From the NCBI GenBank assembly GCA_964475165.1, contig CAYYVN010000022.1, positions 1-11,751 of the forward strand: a stretch of 11,751 nt of DNA, in the 5' to 3' direction. The DNA comes from CAYUHK01 sp964475165 (lineage in GTDB: Bacteria > Verrucomicrobiota > Kiritimatiellia > JAAZAB01). Shown here one piece after another: positions 1-7,700 of this stretch. The notes beneath the pieces were generated by a model, which worked only from the letters and a program-made list of their open reading frames with translations, was not told the origin of the DNA and searched no databases. The position numbers were made by a program, and so were the translations under genes. Each line of letters starts with the position of its first letter. The stretch's first letter is position 1.

Positions 1-16
1 ACTGTATGTGAGCCAT
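1..16 (-). CDS. Possible start of a divergent gene, cut by the window edge
   Basis: On the minus strand an ATG at 16-14 reads M-A-H-I-Q before the window ends. It is preceded by AAGGTG (28-23, 6 bases from the ATG), and a second purine-rich GGGAGG lies at 41-36. A candidate minus-strand promoter lies further upstream. A gene divergent from a TetR-family regulator is a common arrangement, often a regulator target. Only five codons are visible, so the product cannot be named and the call may be wrong. Confidence 0.3.
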
Positions 17-60
17 TTTCAGCACCTTTCTATTACCTCCCTGAGTCGCTATACAACTCA

Positions 61-90
61 AGGATAGCGTTTATGGATTGGTGCTGACAA
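61..90 (-). promoter_or_regulatory. Candidate minus-strand promoter for the divergent gene
   Basis: Read on the minus strand, TTGTCA (90-85; 5 of 6 matches to the -35 consensus) is followed after 18 bases by TATCCT (66-61; 4 of 6 matches to the -10). Transcription would start near 54, upstream of the GGGAGG and AAGGTG motifs and the ATG at 16. The spacing makes sense, but the match is modest and could be chance in AT-rich DNA. Confidence 0.3.
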
Positions 91-160
91 ATGGCCTTTC
101 CTGTCCATTTCTACGACTTCTGCGGTGCTACACACATTTTTCGTGCTCATTTGATGCAAT

Positions 161-194
161 TCGGGTTTAGTAAAAACAACCGAATAGTTACTAA
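161..194. promoter_or_regulatory. Palindromic candidate operator between divergent promoters
   Basis: TTAGTAA (167-173) and its exact reverse complement TTACTAA (188-194) are 14 bases apart, so their starts are 21 bases apart, about two helical turns. The right part holds the 9-base palindrome TAGT-T-ACTA (185-193), and an outer TCGG/CCGA pair spans 161-183. TetR-family dimers bind such palindromes, usually near their own gene. Position between the two candidate promoters suits an operator, but the assignment is inference. Confidence 0.3.
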
Positions 195-237
195 TTACAC
201 ATAGCGTGCAAAAATAATAACGAGTACAAATTAAGTA

Positions 238-266
238 TTGACATTATAAATAAGCAGTGATAGACT
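238..266 (+). promoter_or_regulatory. Sigma-70-type promoter of the regulator and operon
   Basis: A perfect TTGACA (238-243) is followed after exactly 17 bases by TAGACT (261-266, 4 of 6 matches to TATAAT). Transcription would begin near 273, about 26 bases upstream of the AGGTAGGA ribosome binding site. A GCAGT...ACTGC inverted repeat (254-275) overlaps the -10 and start site and could be a repressor site. No other good promoter or terminator was seen before 9383, so this promoter could serve the whole operon. Confidence 0.55.
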
Positions 267-315
267 AAAAACTGCACATGCTGTGAATATATTATTGCAG
301 GTAGGATTAATGCGA

Positions 316-924
316 ATGTCAGGAAAGCGGGAGCGGCAGAGGGAATTGATTATTGATAGTGCTCGGTTGCTTTTTTGCCTTCGTGGAATTGAAAACACAA
401 CCATGGTGGAGATTGCAGAGAGAAGCGGCATCTCCCGCCGGACACTGTATACCTATTACGCGGACAAGGACGCTGTGGCCAATGACATTTATGTGGCAAA
501 CATGGCAGCGCTTTTTAGCCAGATGGGCCAGTTAGTTTATGGCAGCAATAAAACCGATACCGAGACATTGGAACTGATTCTTCGCAGTTATCTTGATGTG
601 CGGCGCCAACACCCGGAATATGTTTATTATGACTACATATACAACAACTACTGCGCTTCCAGGAGGTACAACCCCCGTGCCAATGACGCGATGACGGGGC
701 TCTCACAACTACTCTATTTTGGGCGTTCCCGGCAGGAGCGCCAACAGACCAGGAAAAGCATAGGCCCTGCCGCGGACAGCCTGTATCTATTTTTCTGCTA
801 TTTGCAAAAATCGGTCATGCTCTCGGTTCAGCGTGCAGATTTGTTCAGCAAAGAGCAAGACAAAGAAGACGAGGCATACCTGGATTTCTTTCTGCAAAGC
901 ATCCGCGTTCTCGCAATGAAATGA
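316..924 (+). CDS. TetR/AcrR-family transcriptional regulator
   Basis: A 202-residue DNA-binding regulator of normal TetR-family length. The N-terminal helix-turn-helix is clear: residues about 5-25 form the first helix (RERQRELIIDSARLLF), and residues about 29-50 carry the TTMVEIAERSGISRRTLYTYY pattern. It ends in the usual YYADKDAV of the fourth helix. The ligand-binding C-terminal part is family-specific and gives no ligand. I chose the ATG at 316 because AGGTAGGA (299-306) lies 9 bases upstream; an in-frame ATG at 310 and GTG at 283 are closer to or upstream of that site. The glycosidase gene starts 31 bases after the stop, so the two are probably co-transcribed. Inference: it is an autoregulated local repressor responding to the imported substrate or a breakdown product. 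Confidence 0.9.
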   Translation: MSGKRERQRELIIDSARLLFCLRGIENTTMVEIAERSGISRRTLYTYYADKDAVANDIYVANMAALFSQMGQLVYGSNKTDTETLELILRSYLDVRRQHPEYVYYDYIYNNYCASRRYNPRANDAMTGLSQLLYFGRSRQERQQTRKSIGPAADSLYLFFCYLQKSVMLSVQRADLFSKEQDKEDEAYLDFFLQSIRVLAMK

Positions 925-955
925 AGGGCTATTAAACAGAAAAGGCGGACTCCCG

Positions 956-3688
956 ATGAAAGTACAGGAATTGTTAAGCCATCCCAACCCTGACGCCCGG
1001 GGATGGACCCGTTGGTGGTGGTACGGCTGCGCCATTACGCGGGAGGATATAAGCGCTCAGTTAACAGCCATGTCTCAAGCTCACATCGGCGGGGTGGAAG
1101 TCCAGGTCACTTATCCACTGGAGAGTGACAGGAAAGGTTCGGCGCGCCATCATATCCAGTTTTTTTCTCCGGAATTCTTTGAAATCATCCTCTTTACAGT
1201 TGAAACAGCTGATAAACTCGGCATCGCGGTGGACCTGACTTTGGGCTCCGGATGGCCGTTTGGCGGCCCATTTGTTACCCAGGATATGGCGCCGATAAGC
1301 CTGATTCCTTACTCCCACGATGTAAAGGGGCCGTCTAAATTCTCTTTTGACTACACCTGTGTGCTGGCCGGTACGCCTGACAAGTGCGTCTTGGTTCGCA
1401 TTGAAGACGGTGTGATGCTGCCTGAAACTGCGGTTGAGATTACAGATAAGCTAAAACCGGTGAATCTCTACGGCTGGCCTTGGGGGATGTGCCTGGAAGG
1501 CGTAGAAATCCCTGAAGGCATATACAAGATATACACCTTTGTCCAGGGGCGGTACCGCCAGAATGTCGGCATCCCGGCGCCTGGCATGGAAGGTTATGCC
1601 ATCGACCATTGCCGGAAGGACGTTTGCGACCTGTATTTCGACACCATGGGCGACACAATAATCGAAAAAATCGGCAAGGGAAAGTTGCACGGCTTTTTCT
1701 GTGATTCCATTGAGCTGGGCGGCAACAACTGGACAGGCAGCCTGCCCGACACCTTCCTTGAGAGAAGGGGTTATGACATGACACCTTATTTGCCGGCTTT
1801 ATGGGGCGATATGGGAAGTGTCACCCCCCGTGTGCGTTACGATTATTATAAAACATTTTCTGAACTGACTCTGGAGAGCTTCTTTCAGAATTTCGCGGGC
1901 CGCTGTGCGGGATGGGGTGTCAAAGCTCGTGTCCAGGCCCATGGAATCTGGGCGGATATCCTCAAAGCGTACGGAACAGCCCACATCCCCGAAGGTGAGA
2001 CCTTTGGCAGCCACGACTGTTTTGATGTCAACACCATCCACCGTCGCCTGGCGGTCTCCGCGGGAATGGTCTATGGGCGGTCGATTGTTTCCAATGAGAG
2101 CTTTACCTGGCTGCGCATGCCCCGTTTCCTTGTAACCCCAGAGATGGTGAAGCGCGCCGCCGACGCGATATTTTGTGACGGCATCAACAGGATCGTGAAC
2201 CATGGCTGGACACATTCTCCACTGGACGCGGGCAAGCCCGGCTGGCCGTTCTATGCCGGCTCCATGCTGTCAGAGCGCAATACCTGGTGGGATTACTATC
2301 CGGCACTGGGTGAATACATTCACCGTGTCAGCGCCTTAATGCAAGCAGGCCCGGCATTCTCGGAAGTGGCTGTCTACCTGCCGCAGGCGGACATCTGGTC
2401 CGAGTCACCAATGGCTGAGCTGCACATGTGCATGAAATTGGACCAGCGTCTTGGGCATGAAACCACAAACAGACTTCAGCGCACGGGTTTCTGGTTTACC
2501 TATGTGAATGACGAAGCGATTGAACAGGCAGAGCAATCAAAAGACGGCTTGCGCATCGGCATGAACACGTATCGTGTAGTTATGCTATTGAACACACAGC
2601 GGTTACCCGTGGGCACAGCCCAAGCGCTTTATAGTTTTGTCCAGTCAGGTGGCAGCCTATTGGCAATGGGCGGGTATCCGCGGGAGTGCCCCGGCCTGGT
2701 CAACGCCGAGGAGAACGATGCGGCTGTAGCCGGTTTAATGGATGCCTTGTTTGATAAACATGCCGATGGATGGCGGCCTTGCGGCGAGGGGCGCGCGGCC
2801 TTGGCGGATGCCAAGGGAGATGCCACATACCACCTGCTTGGCGAGGTGATCCGGCCCGGGCTTTGCTCGGACGTGGCGGAAGACCTGGGCTTTATCAGGC
2901 GGGATATCAATGGGCAGCCCGTCTATTTCGCCGCGAACATCGTGGCGAAATCTCGGGTAGCGTCCATCAGCCTGCCGCATGGGGGAGAAGGTTTTACAAT
3001 CATCGACCCGCTCACCGGCAAAGGAATCAGCCCGGTGGAGATCCGTGATGAGAAGGGTAGGCTGTATCTTAAGCTGCCCCTTGAGGAGAACCAGTCTTTC
3101 GTGTTGGCCATCGGTGGGGAGGAACGGCCCGCTTGCGCCTCTCCGGCAGCCCTCGTGCCGGTAGCCAATGTACGGGGCTGGTCACTAACCATTGAGGATG
3201 CATGTATCGCTCGGGACATGGATGAGCCGCTCACCTGGGAACGCTTTGATGAAACCCGCTATTTCTGCGGCGAGGGTGCCTACTCCGCGTCTTTTATCCG
3301 GCCGGCTGAAGATGGGCCTCTGTGGCTGCGGCTGTCAGATGTCCATTGCTGCATTGAGGTGTTTATCAATGGAGAAAGCGCCGGGCGGCTGTGGAAAGCG
3401 CCGTTCAGCCTGGAGATTACGCCATGGCTACGTGACGGGCAAAACGATTTGCGCGTCATTTGTGTGAACACATGGTTCAACGCCAGCCATGACCCGCAGA
3501 GGCGGATCATACCGTATGAAAAACCGGTGATTGATGAATGGCCTTACTTTAGCCGTGTCGTGGATGTGCCGCGCACAAAACGGATAGACGGCTGGCGAGA
3601 GCGCAGTATGGTGCCTGAGCTGCAGCCCGCGGGGCTGAACGGGCCTGTCACCTTGTGTGTTTACCAAGCGGAGGAAGGGGAGCAGTAA
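956..3688 (+). CDS. Large cytoplasmic glycoside hydrolase, GH106-like (alpha-L-rhamnosidase type)
   Basis: A 910-residue protein with no signal peptide or membrane segment, so probably cytoplasmic. The N-terminus has the pattern of GH106-type hydrolases: RGWTRWWWYGCAITREDI (15-32), IGGVEVQVTYPL (44-55) and DLTLGSGWPFGGPF (93-106). A (beta/alpha)8-like catalytic region probably continues to about 460, with FFCDSIELGG (247-256), IPEGETFGS (344-352), SNESFTW (379-385) and NHGWTHSP (415-422). Residues about 540-575 look like the amidotransferase-like domain of large glycosidases. The C-terminus (about 760-860) is a GH2-like jelly roll with LRLSDVHCCIEVFINGE and DLRVICVNTWFN. Acidic candidates for catalysis are D250/E253, E346/E348 and E381. 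AAAGGCGG (941-948) is the ribosome site, 7 bases before the ATG. It sits between the regulator and the importer and presumably cleaves what the importer brings in. Rhamnose specificity is inferred only; another deoxy- or hexose glycoside is possible. Confidence 0.78.
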   Translation: MKVQELLSHPNPDARGWTRWWWYGCAITREDISAQLTAMSQAHIGGVEVQVTYPLESDRKGSARHHIQFFSPEFFEIILFTVETADKLGIAVDLTLGSGWPFGGPFVTQDMAPISLIPYSHDVKGPSKFSFDYTCVLAGTPDKCVLVRIEDGVMLPETAVEITDKLKPVNLYGWPWGMCLEGVEIPEGIYKIYTFVQGRYRQNVGIPAPGMEGYAIDHCRKDVCDLYFDTMGDTIIEKIGKGKLHGFFCDSIELGGNNWTGSLPDTFLERRGYDMTPYLPALWGDMGSVTPRVRYDYYKTFSELTLESFFQNFAGRCAGWGVKARVQAHGIWADILKAYGTAHIPEGETFGSHDCFDVNTIHRRLAVSAGMVYGRSIVSNESFTWLRMPRFLVTPEMVKRAADAIFCDGINRIVNHGWTHSPLDAGKPGWPFYAGSMLSERNTWWDYYPALGEYIHRVSALMQAGPAFSEVAVYLPQADIWSESPMAELHMCMKLDQRLGHETTNRLQRTGFWFTYVNDEAIEQAEQSKDGLRIGMNTYRVVMLLNTQRLPVGTAQALYSFVQSGGSLLAMGGYPRECPGLVNAEENDAAVAGLMDALFDKHADGWRPCGEGRAALADAKGDATYHLLGEVIRPGLCSDVAEDLGFIRRDINGQPVYFAANIVAKSRVASISLPHGGEGFTIIDPLTGKGISPVEIRDEKGRLYLKLPLEENQSFVLAIGGEERPACASPAALVPVANVRGWSLTIEDACIARDMDEPLTWERFDETRYFCGEGAYSASFIRPAEDGPLWLRLSDVHCCIEVFINGESAGRLWKAPFSLEITPWLRDGQNDLRVICVNTWFNASHDPQRRIIPYEKPVIDEWPYFSRVVDVPRTKRIDGWRERSMVPELQPAGLNGPVTLCVYQAEEGEQ

Positions 3689-3691
3689 ATT

Positions 3692-4684
3692 ATGGGCCGA
3701 TATGTTCTCGGACGCCTCGCTCTGGGTCTTATATCACTGGTTGTGATCATCACAATCACGTTTTTCCTGATGCACTCAATTCCCGGCGGTCCGTTTGATA
3801 CAGCAAGCCTGGAACAATTCCCGGCAAAGGTGCGCGAGAACATGATTGCCCGTTTTGGCCTGGATCAATCCCTCGTAAGCCAGTATTTCAAGTTCTGGGG
3901 GAACCTGGCCCAGGGGGACTTGGGCGTGTCCATCTCCTATAACCCACGCAGTGTCATCTCCATCATTAACCGACAGCTGCCGGTGTCCGCGCGGCTGGGC
4001 GCGATTGCACTGATTGTCGTTTTGTTTGTCGGCATCGGCTCGGGGATTTATGCGGGTCTGCGCCAGAACAAGTGGCAGGACACGGCGATCAAAGCGGTCA
4101 CGCCCCTACTGATTACAATCCCTTCGTTTGTGCTGTGTACCTTGCTGATTTATATATTTGGGGTCAAGCTTGATGAGTTGGGCAAGGCCGTCAGCCCCAT
4201 CAATGTATTCGGCTATGAATGGCAGTTGAAAGGCCTTCCATTCATGCGCCTGGAAAGTAGCTGGCACTATGTGTTGCCTGTGATCGCGCTGGCGGGCGGG
4301 CAGATTCCCTATCTGACGCGCCTGGCCCGCAGCTCGCTGCTGGATGTTGTCCGCCAGGATTATATCCGCACCGCGCGCGCGAAAGGGCTGTCCCGCGGCA
4401 AGGTCATCTATAAACACGCAATGAAGAACGCGATCCTACCCGTCATTACTTTTGTTGGCCCCCTGGCTATTTCACTGTTGACCAGCGGCTCCATGGTGAT
4501 TGAGAGAATGTTCGCAATCCCGGGCATGGGCGGGGAGCTGGTAAACGCGATCGGCAACCGTGACTACCCGATGATTCTTGGGCTGACGATGTTCTACAGC
4601 ATCATCATGGTCAGCGTGTACCTTGTGATTGATATCATCTACGCGCTGCTGGATCCTCGGATCAAGCTGACAAAACAAGGGTAG
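3692..4684 (+). CDS. oppB: Oligopeptide-type ABC transporter permease, OppB/DppB
   Basis: A 330-residue inner-membrane permease, one half of the transmembrane channel of a peptide/nickel-type importer, of usual family length. The N-terminus has the typical first helix (about 12-28) followed by MHSIPGGPFD (27-36). About five more hydrophobic segments follow: roughly 103-121, 135-157, 192-207, 252-272 and 297-317. The cytoplasmic EAA coupling loop is around 223-248 (DYIRTARAKGLSRGKVIYKH), which contacts an ATPase subunit. It starts 3 bases after the glycosidase stop, with the purine-rich GGAGGAAGGGG inside the end of that gene, so translation of the two is probably coupled. The family carries peptides, but members also carry oligosaccharides and other solutes; here the neighbouring hydrolase suggests a glycoside. 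Confidence 0.95.
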   Translation: MGRYVLGRLALGLISLVVIITITFFLMHSIPGGPFDTASLEQFPAKVRENMIARFGLDQSLVSQYFKFWGNLAQGDLGVSISYNPRSVISIINRQLPVSARLGAIALIVVLFVGIGSGIYAGLRQNKWQDTAIKAVTPLLITIPSFVLCTLLIYIFGVKLDELGKAVSPINVFGYEWQLKGLPFMRLESSWHYVLPVIALAGGQIPYLTRLARSSLLDVVRQDYIRTARAKGLSRGKVIYKHAMKNAILPVITFVGPLAISLLTSGSMVIERMFAIPGMGGELVNAIGNRDYPMILGLTMFYSIIMVSVYLVIDIIYALLDPRIKLTKQG

Positions 4685-4697
4685 GAGGAAGGCAAGC

Positions 4698-5654
4698 ATG
4701 CAAAAGGACGCCTATTTGGATGTCTTTGACATAACTCCGGAGATTTTCGACCAACTTCCCGTCGGCCAACAGCAGGGCAACGTGATTGTCCGCCCTTCCG
4801 TGACCTACGGGCAGGACGCCTGGCGGCGTTTCCGTAACAACAAATTGGCGATGTTCGGCGCGGTTGTTGTCGTGGTGCTAATCCTCGCTGCCATCTTTGC
4901 CGATGTGATTACACCTTACTCGTATTACGAGCAGAATCTTGGCGAGGCAAACCGCGGCCCCTCCGCCGACCATTGGTTTGGGCAGGACAATTTTGGCAGG
5001 GATATCCTCACCCGCGTGCTCTACGGCGCCCGCATCTCTCTGACTGTCGGTTTCGCGGCTGCTTTGTTTACAACGGTCATCGGTGTGCTGTACGGCGGTA
5101 TTTCCGGCTATATCGGCGGGCGTGTGGATACGCTGATGATGCGCATCATTGAGGTACTCTCGGGTGTGCCGAATATGCTGGTGCTGATTCTATTGATGGT
5201 CGCCATGGACACCGGCCCCGGCAGCGGCGGTATGTGGCCGATTATCCTAGCAATGGGCCTGACCACATGGATCGGCATGGCGCGGATGGTGCGCGGGGAA
5301 GTGATGCGCTTGCGTGAGCAGGAGTTTGTACTCGCCGCCCACGTCATGGGCATCAGCAACCGCAAGATTCTGCTCAGGCATCTGGTGCCCAACGCGATTG
5401 GCACCATCCTCGTCAACCTCACTTTCACCATCCCGGGCGCGATTTTCCATGAAGCTTTCCTGTCTTTCCTGGGGCTGGGCATCTCCGCACCGATGGCATC
5501 CTGGGGTGTCTTGGCTTCGGACTCCCTTCAGCTGTTTATGACCTACCCCTCCCAGCTGCTCTTCCCATCCCTGGCGATTATAATCACCGTCCTGGCTTTT
5601 AATTACCTGGGTGATGGCCTTCGGGATGCGCTGGATCCCAAAATGCGGAAATAG
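4698..5654 (+). CDS. oppC: Oligopeptide-type ABC transporter permease, OppC/DppC
   Basis: A 318-residue partner permease of OppB. A hydrophilic cytoplasmic N-terminus of about 50 residues precedes the first membrane helix (about 50-70). The DHWFGQDNFGRDILTRVLYG motif (91-110) is diagnostic of the OppC/DppC family. Further membrane segments lie at about 113-135, 155-173, 180-198, 235-257 and 287-304. The EAA loop is at about 205-230 (REQEFVLAAHVMGISNRKI), followed by FLGLGISAPMASWG (257-270), also a family mark. AGGAGG (4683-4688) lies 9 bases before the ATG and overlaps the oppB stop, so the operon is tightly coupled. Nothing indicates damage. Confidence 0.96.
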   Translation: MQKDAYLDVFDITPEIFDQLPVGQQQGNVIVRPSVTYGQDAWRRFRNNKLAMFGAVVVVVLILAAIFADVITPYSYYEQNLGEANRGPSADHWFGQDNFGRDILTRVLYGARISLTVGFAAALFTTVIGVLYGGISGYIGGRVDTLMMRIIEVLSGVPNMLVLILLMVAMDTGPGSGGMWPIILAMGLTTWIGMARMVRGEVMRLREQEFVLAAHVMGISNRKILLRHLVPNAIGTILVNLTFTIPGAIFHEAFLSFLGLGISAPMASWGVLASDSLQLFMTYPSQLLFPSLAIIITVLAFNYLGDGLRDALDPKMRK

Positions 5655-5666
5655 GAGAGTGGCAGC

Positions 5667-6653
5667 ATGAGTTTACTCGAAATCAGGGATTTGCGCACTT
5701 CCTTCTTCACGCATGTGGGAGAGGTTCAGGCGGTTCGTGGCGTGAACATCCATGTAGAGCGCGGTGAAACAATCGGTCTTGTGGGCGAAAGCGGCTGCGG
5801 TAAATCGGTGATGATGATGTCAGTGATGCGCCTTCTGGATGACGCGGGCCGCGTGGTGAACGGCCAGGTCCTTCTGGAAAACGAAAACATCCTGGCGCTT
5901 TCTGAAAAGAAGATGGAAAAACTGCGCGGCAACGCGATGTCGATGATCTTTCAGGACCCGATGACAAGCCTGAACCCGGTGCTTTCCATCGGTGACCAAA
6001 TGACAGAGCACTTGCGCCTACATAAGAAAATCAACCGCAAGGAAGCCGCGGCGCGTGTGATTGAAATGTTCCGGCGCGTTGGCATCGCCGACCCGGAAAA
6101 GCGGCTGGACCAGTATCCACATGAGTTTTCCGGCGGAATGCGCCAGCGCGCGATGATTGCCATGGCCCTTGTAACCGGGCCCAGGATTCTAATCGCGGAT
6201 GAACCGACAACGGCGCTGGATGTGACCACCCAGGCGCAGATCCTGACCATCCTAAAAGATGTCAACCGCCAGCTTGGTACGGCAACCATCCTGATAACCC
6301 ATGACCTTGGCGTCGTCGCGGACATCGCGGCGCGGGTTTATGTCATGTACGGCGGCATTATTGTTGAGGAGGGGTCGACGGTAGAAATATTTGCCCGGCC
6401 CGCCCATCCCTACACACAAGGGTTGCTCGGCAGTGTCCCCAACCCCGAAGTGGACACTCCCTGCCGCCTGGTGCCAATCGAAGGCTCGCCTCCGGACCTG
6501 ATCAAGCCCCCGGAGGGCTGCCCGTTCTGCGCGCGCTGCAAGCAGGCGATGGAAGTGTGCGCGCGGTATCCCGCGCCTGTATATTCGTGGGATGAGTGGC
6601 ACAAAGCCGCATGCTGGCTATACCACCCCTACGCGCGGAAAGGGAGGGCATAA
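5667..6653 (+). CDS. oppD: Oligopeptide-type ABC transporter ATPase, OppD/DppD
   Basis: A 328-residue cytoplasmic ATPase that powers the importer together with OppF. All nucleotide-binding motifs are visible: Walker A GESGCGKS (40-47), Q-loop MIFQDPMTSLNP (93-104), signature FSGGMRQR (154-161, with Met instead of the common Gln), Walker B ILIADE (174-179) and switch His212 in THD. The C-terminal oligopeptide-transporter extension contains C285, C288, C291, C298 and C316 (GCPFCARC then spaced cysteines). Related DppD/DppF proteins use such cysteines to hold an iron-sulfur cluster. The ribosome site AGGAG (5653-5657) overlaps the oppC stop, 9 bases before the ATG. Confidence 0.96.
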   Translation: MSLLEIRDLRTSFFTHVGEVQAVRGVNIHVERGETIGLVGESGCGKSVMMMSVMRLLDDAGRVVNGQVLLENENILALSEKKMEKLRGNAMSMIFQDPMTSLNPVLSIGDQMTEHLRLHKKINRKEAAARVIEMFRRVGIADPEKRLDQYPHEFSGGMRQRAMIAMALVTGPRILIADEPTTALDVTTQAQILTILKDVNRQLGTATILITHDLGVVADIAARVYVMYGGIIVEEGSTVEIFARPAHPYTQGLLGSVPNPEVDTPCRLVPIEGSPPDLIKPPEGCPFCARCKQAMEVCARYPAPVYSWDEWHKAACWLYHPYARKGRA

Positions 6654-6655
6654 GC

Positions 6656-7645
6656 ATGGCAGCGCCTTTATTGGAAGTCCAAAACCTGCAAAAACATTTC
6701 CCGGTTGGTGGTAAATGGCTGCGCCGTGACACAGCGGTGCTCAAGGCAGTGGACGGTGTGTCGTTTTCCATCGAACGCGGCGAGACCTTTGGCCTGGTCG
6801 GCGAGAGCGGGTGCGGCAAGACAACATGCGGCCGCACCATCATTCGGCTTTATGAGCCGACCAGCGGCGCAATCCGGTATGATGGCGCGGACATCGCTGG
6901 GCTGGACAGGGAAGCGCTCGCGCCCTACAAACGGCGGATGCAGATGATTTTCCAGGATCCCTATGCCAGCCTTGATCCGCGCATGGCCTGCCGTGAAATC
7001 ATTACTGAAGGCATCGATTCAGAGAAAAAGCGGGACAAGGGATACGTAAACAACCTTGTGAATGGCCTGCTGGCCAGGGTTGGGCTCAACAGCGAGCAGG
7101 CCAACCGCTTTCCACATGAGTTTTCCGGCGGGCAGCGACAGCGTATCGGCATCGCACGTACATTGGCGATGTCTCCGGAGTTCATCATCTGCGATGAGCC
7201 CATCAGCGCGCTGGATGTGTCCATCCAGGCGCAGATTGTTAATATGCTTGAAGATTTACAGCAAGAGCGCGGGCTGACATACCTGTTCATCGCTCACGAC
7301 CTGAGAATGGTAAAGCACATCTCACGCCACATCGGAGTGATGTATCTGGGCCGCCTCGTTGAAGTCGGCCCAGCCCACGAGGTTTATACAAATCCCCAGC
7401 ATCCTTATACCCAGGCATTGATTTCATCGATCCCCATTCCCGACCCGGTGGCGTCCATGCAAAAGCAGCGGCTAATCCTGCAGGGGGATGTGCCCTCGCC
7501 GTTGGCGATGCCATCCGGCTGCACTTTCCGAACACGGTGCGCCCACGCGATGCCCGTCTGCGCGGAACAGACGCCTGCATTGAGAAACTGCGCGCCGGGA
7601 CATGAAGCCGCCTGCTTCCTGCTTCACCCCGCGGGAGCGGATTAA
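6656..7645 (+). CDS. oppF: Oligopeptide-type ABC transporter ATPase, OppF/DppF
   Basis: A 329-residue second ATPase of the importer. Motifs: Walker A GESGCGKT (49-56), Q-loop MIFQDPYASLDP (97-108), signature FSGGQRQR (156-163), Walker B FIICDE (176-181) and switch His214 (AHD). The C-terminal extension has C289, C295, C302, C312 and C320, again compatible with the Opp/Dpp iron-sulfur motif. I chose the ATG at 6656 because AGGGAGGG lies just upstream (about 6641-6648) and the usual start LLEVQNLQKHF follows directly; an in-frame extension to 6596 would overlap oppD and has no ribosome site. It begins 2 bases after the oppD stop. The heterodimeric OppD/OppF pairing is standard for this family. 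Confidence 0.96.
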   Translation: MAAPLLEVQNLQKHFPVGGKWLRRDTAVLKAVDGVSFSIERGETFGLVGESGCGKTTCGRTIIRLYEPTSGAIRYDGADIAGLDREALAPYKRRMQMIFQDPYASLDPRMACREIITEGIDSEKKRDKGYVNNLVNGLLARVGLNSEQANRFPHEFSGGQRQRIGIARTLAMSPEFIICDEPISALDVSIQAQIVNMLEDLQQERGLTYLFIAHDLRMVKHISRHIGVMYLGRLVEVGPAHEVYTNPQHPYTQALISSIPIPDPVASMQKQRLILQGDVPSPLAMPSGCTFRTRCAHAMPVCAEQTPALRNCAPGHEAACFLLHPAGAD

Positions 7646-7654
7646 TCCGGAAGA

Positions 7655-7676
7655 CATGCGCTCCCCATTGCGCGTG
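7655..7676 (+). other. Small hairpin between oppF and oppA
   Basis: CATGCGC (7655-7661) can pair with GCGCGTG (7670-7676), a 7-base-pair stem with one G-U pair and an 8-base loop. It lies in the only sizeable gap inside the operon (55 bases), just before the strong oppA ribosome site AGGAGG (7686-7691). No U-run follows, so it is not an intrinsic terminator. A role in processing or stabilising the oppA message is a guess; such hairpins can also arise by chance. Confidence 0.35.
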
Positions 7677-7700
7677 AATAAAATTAGGAGGAACCCCCAC

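Larger units (their letters stand above)
17..315. other. Non-coding control region upstream of the regulator
   Basis: About 300 bases without a supported gene, clearly more AT-rich than the genes that follow. It holds a candidate minus-strand promoter (61-90), palindromic sequences (161-194), a good plus-strand promoter (238-266) and a small inverted repeat GCAGT/ACTGC (254-258 and 271-275) straddling that promoter's -10 element. No riboswitch, tRNA or terminator was recognised. Confidence 0.6.

Noticed and set aside
1440..1784. Long minus-strand open frames inside the glycosidase and transporter genes.
   Set aside because: They overlap well-supported plus-strand genes, have no ribosome sites and show low-complexity translations typical of GC-rich antisense frames.
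7602..7700. An extended start for the binding protein at 7602.
   Set aside because: It would overlap oppF, put 33 polar residues before the signal peptide and ignore the strong AGGAGG at 7686-7691.
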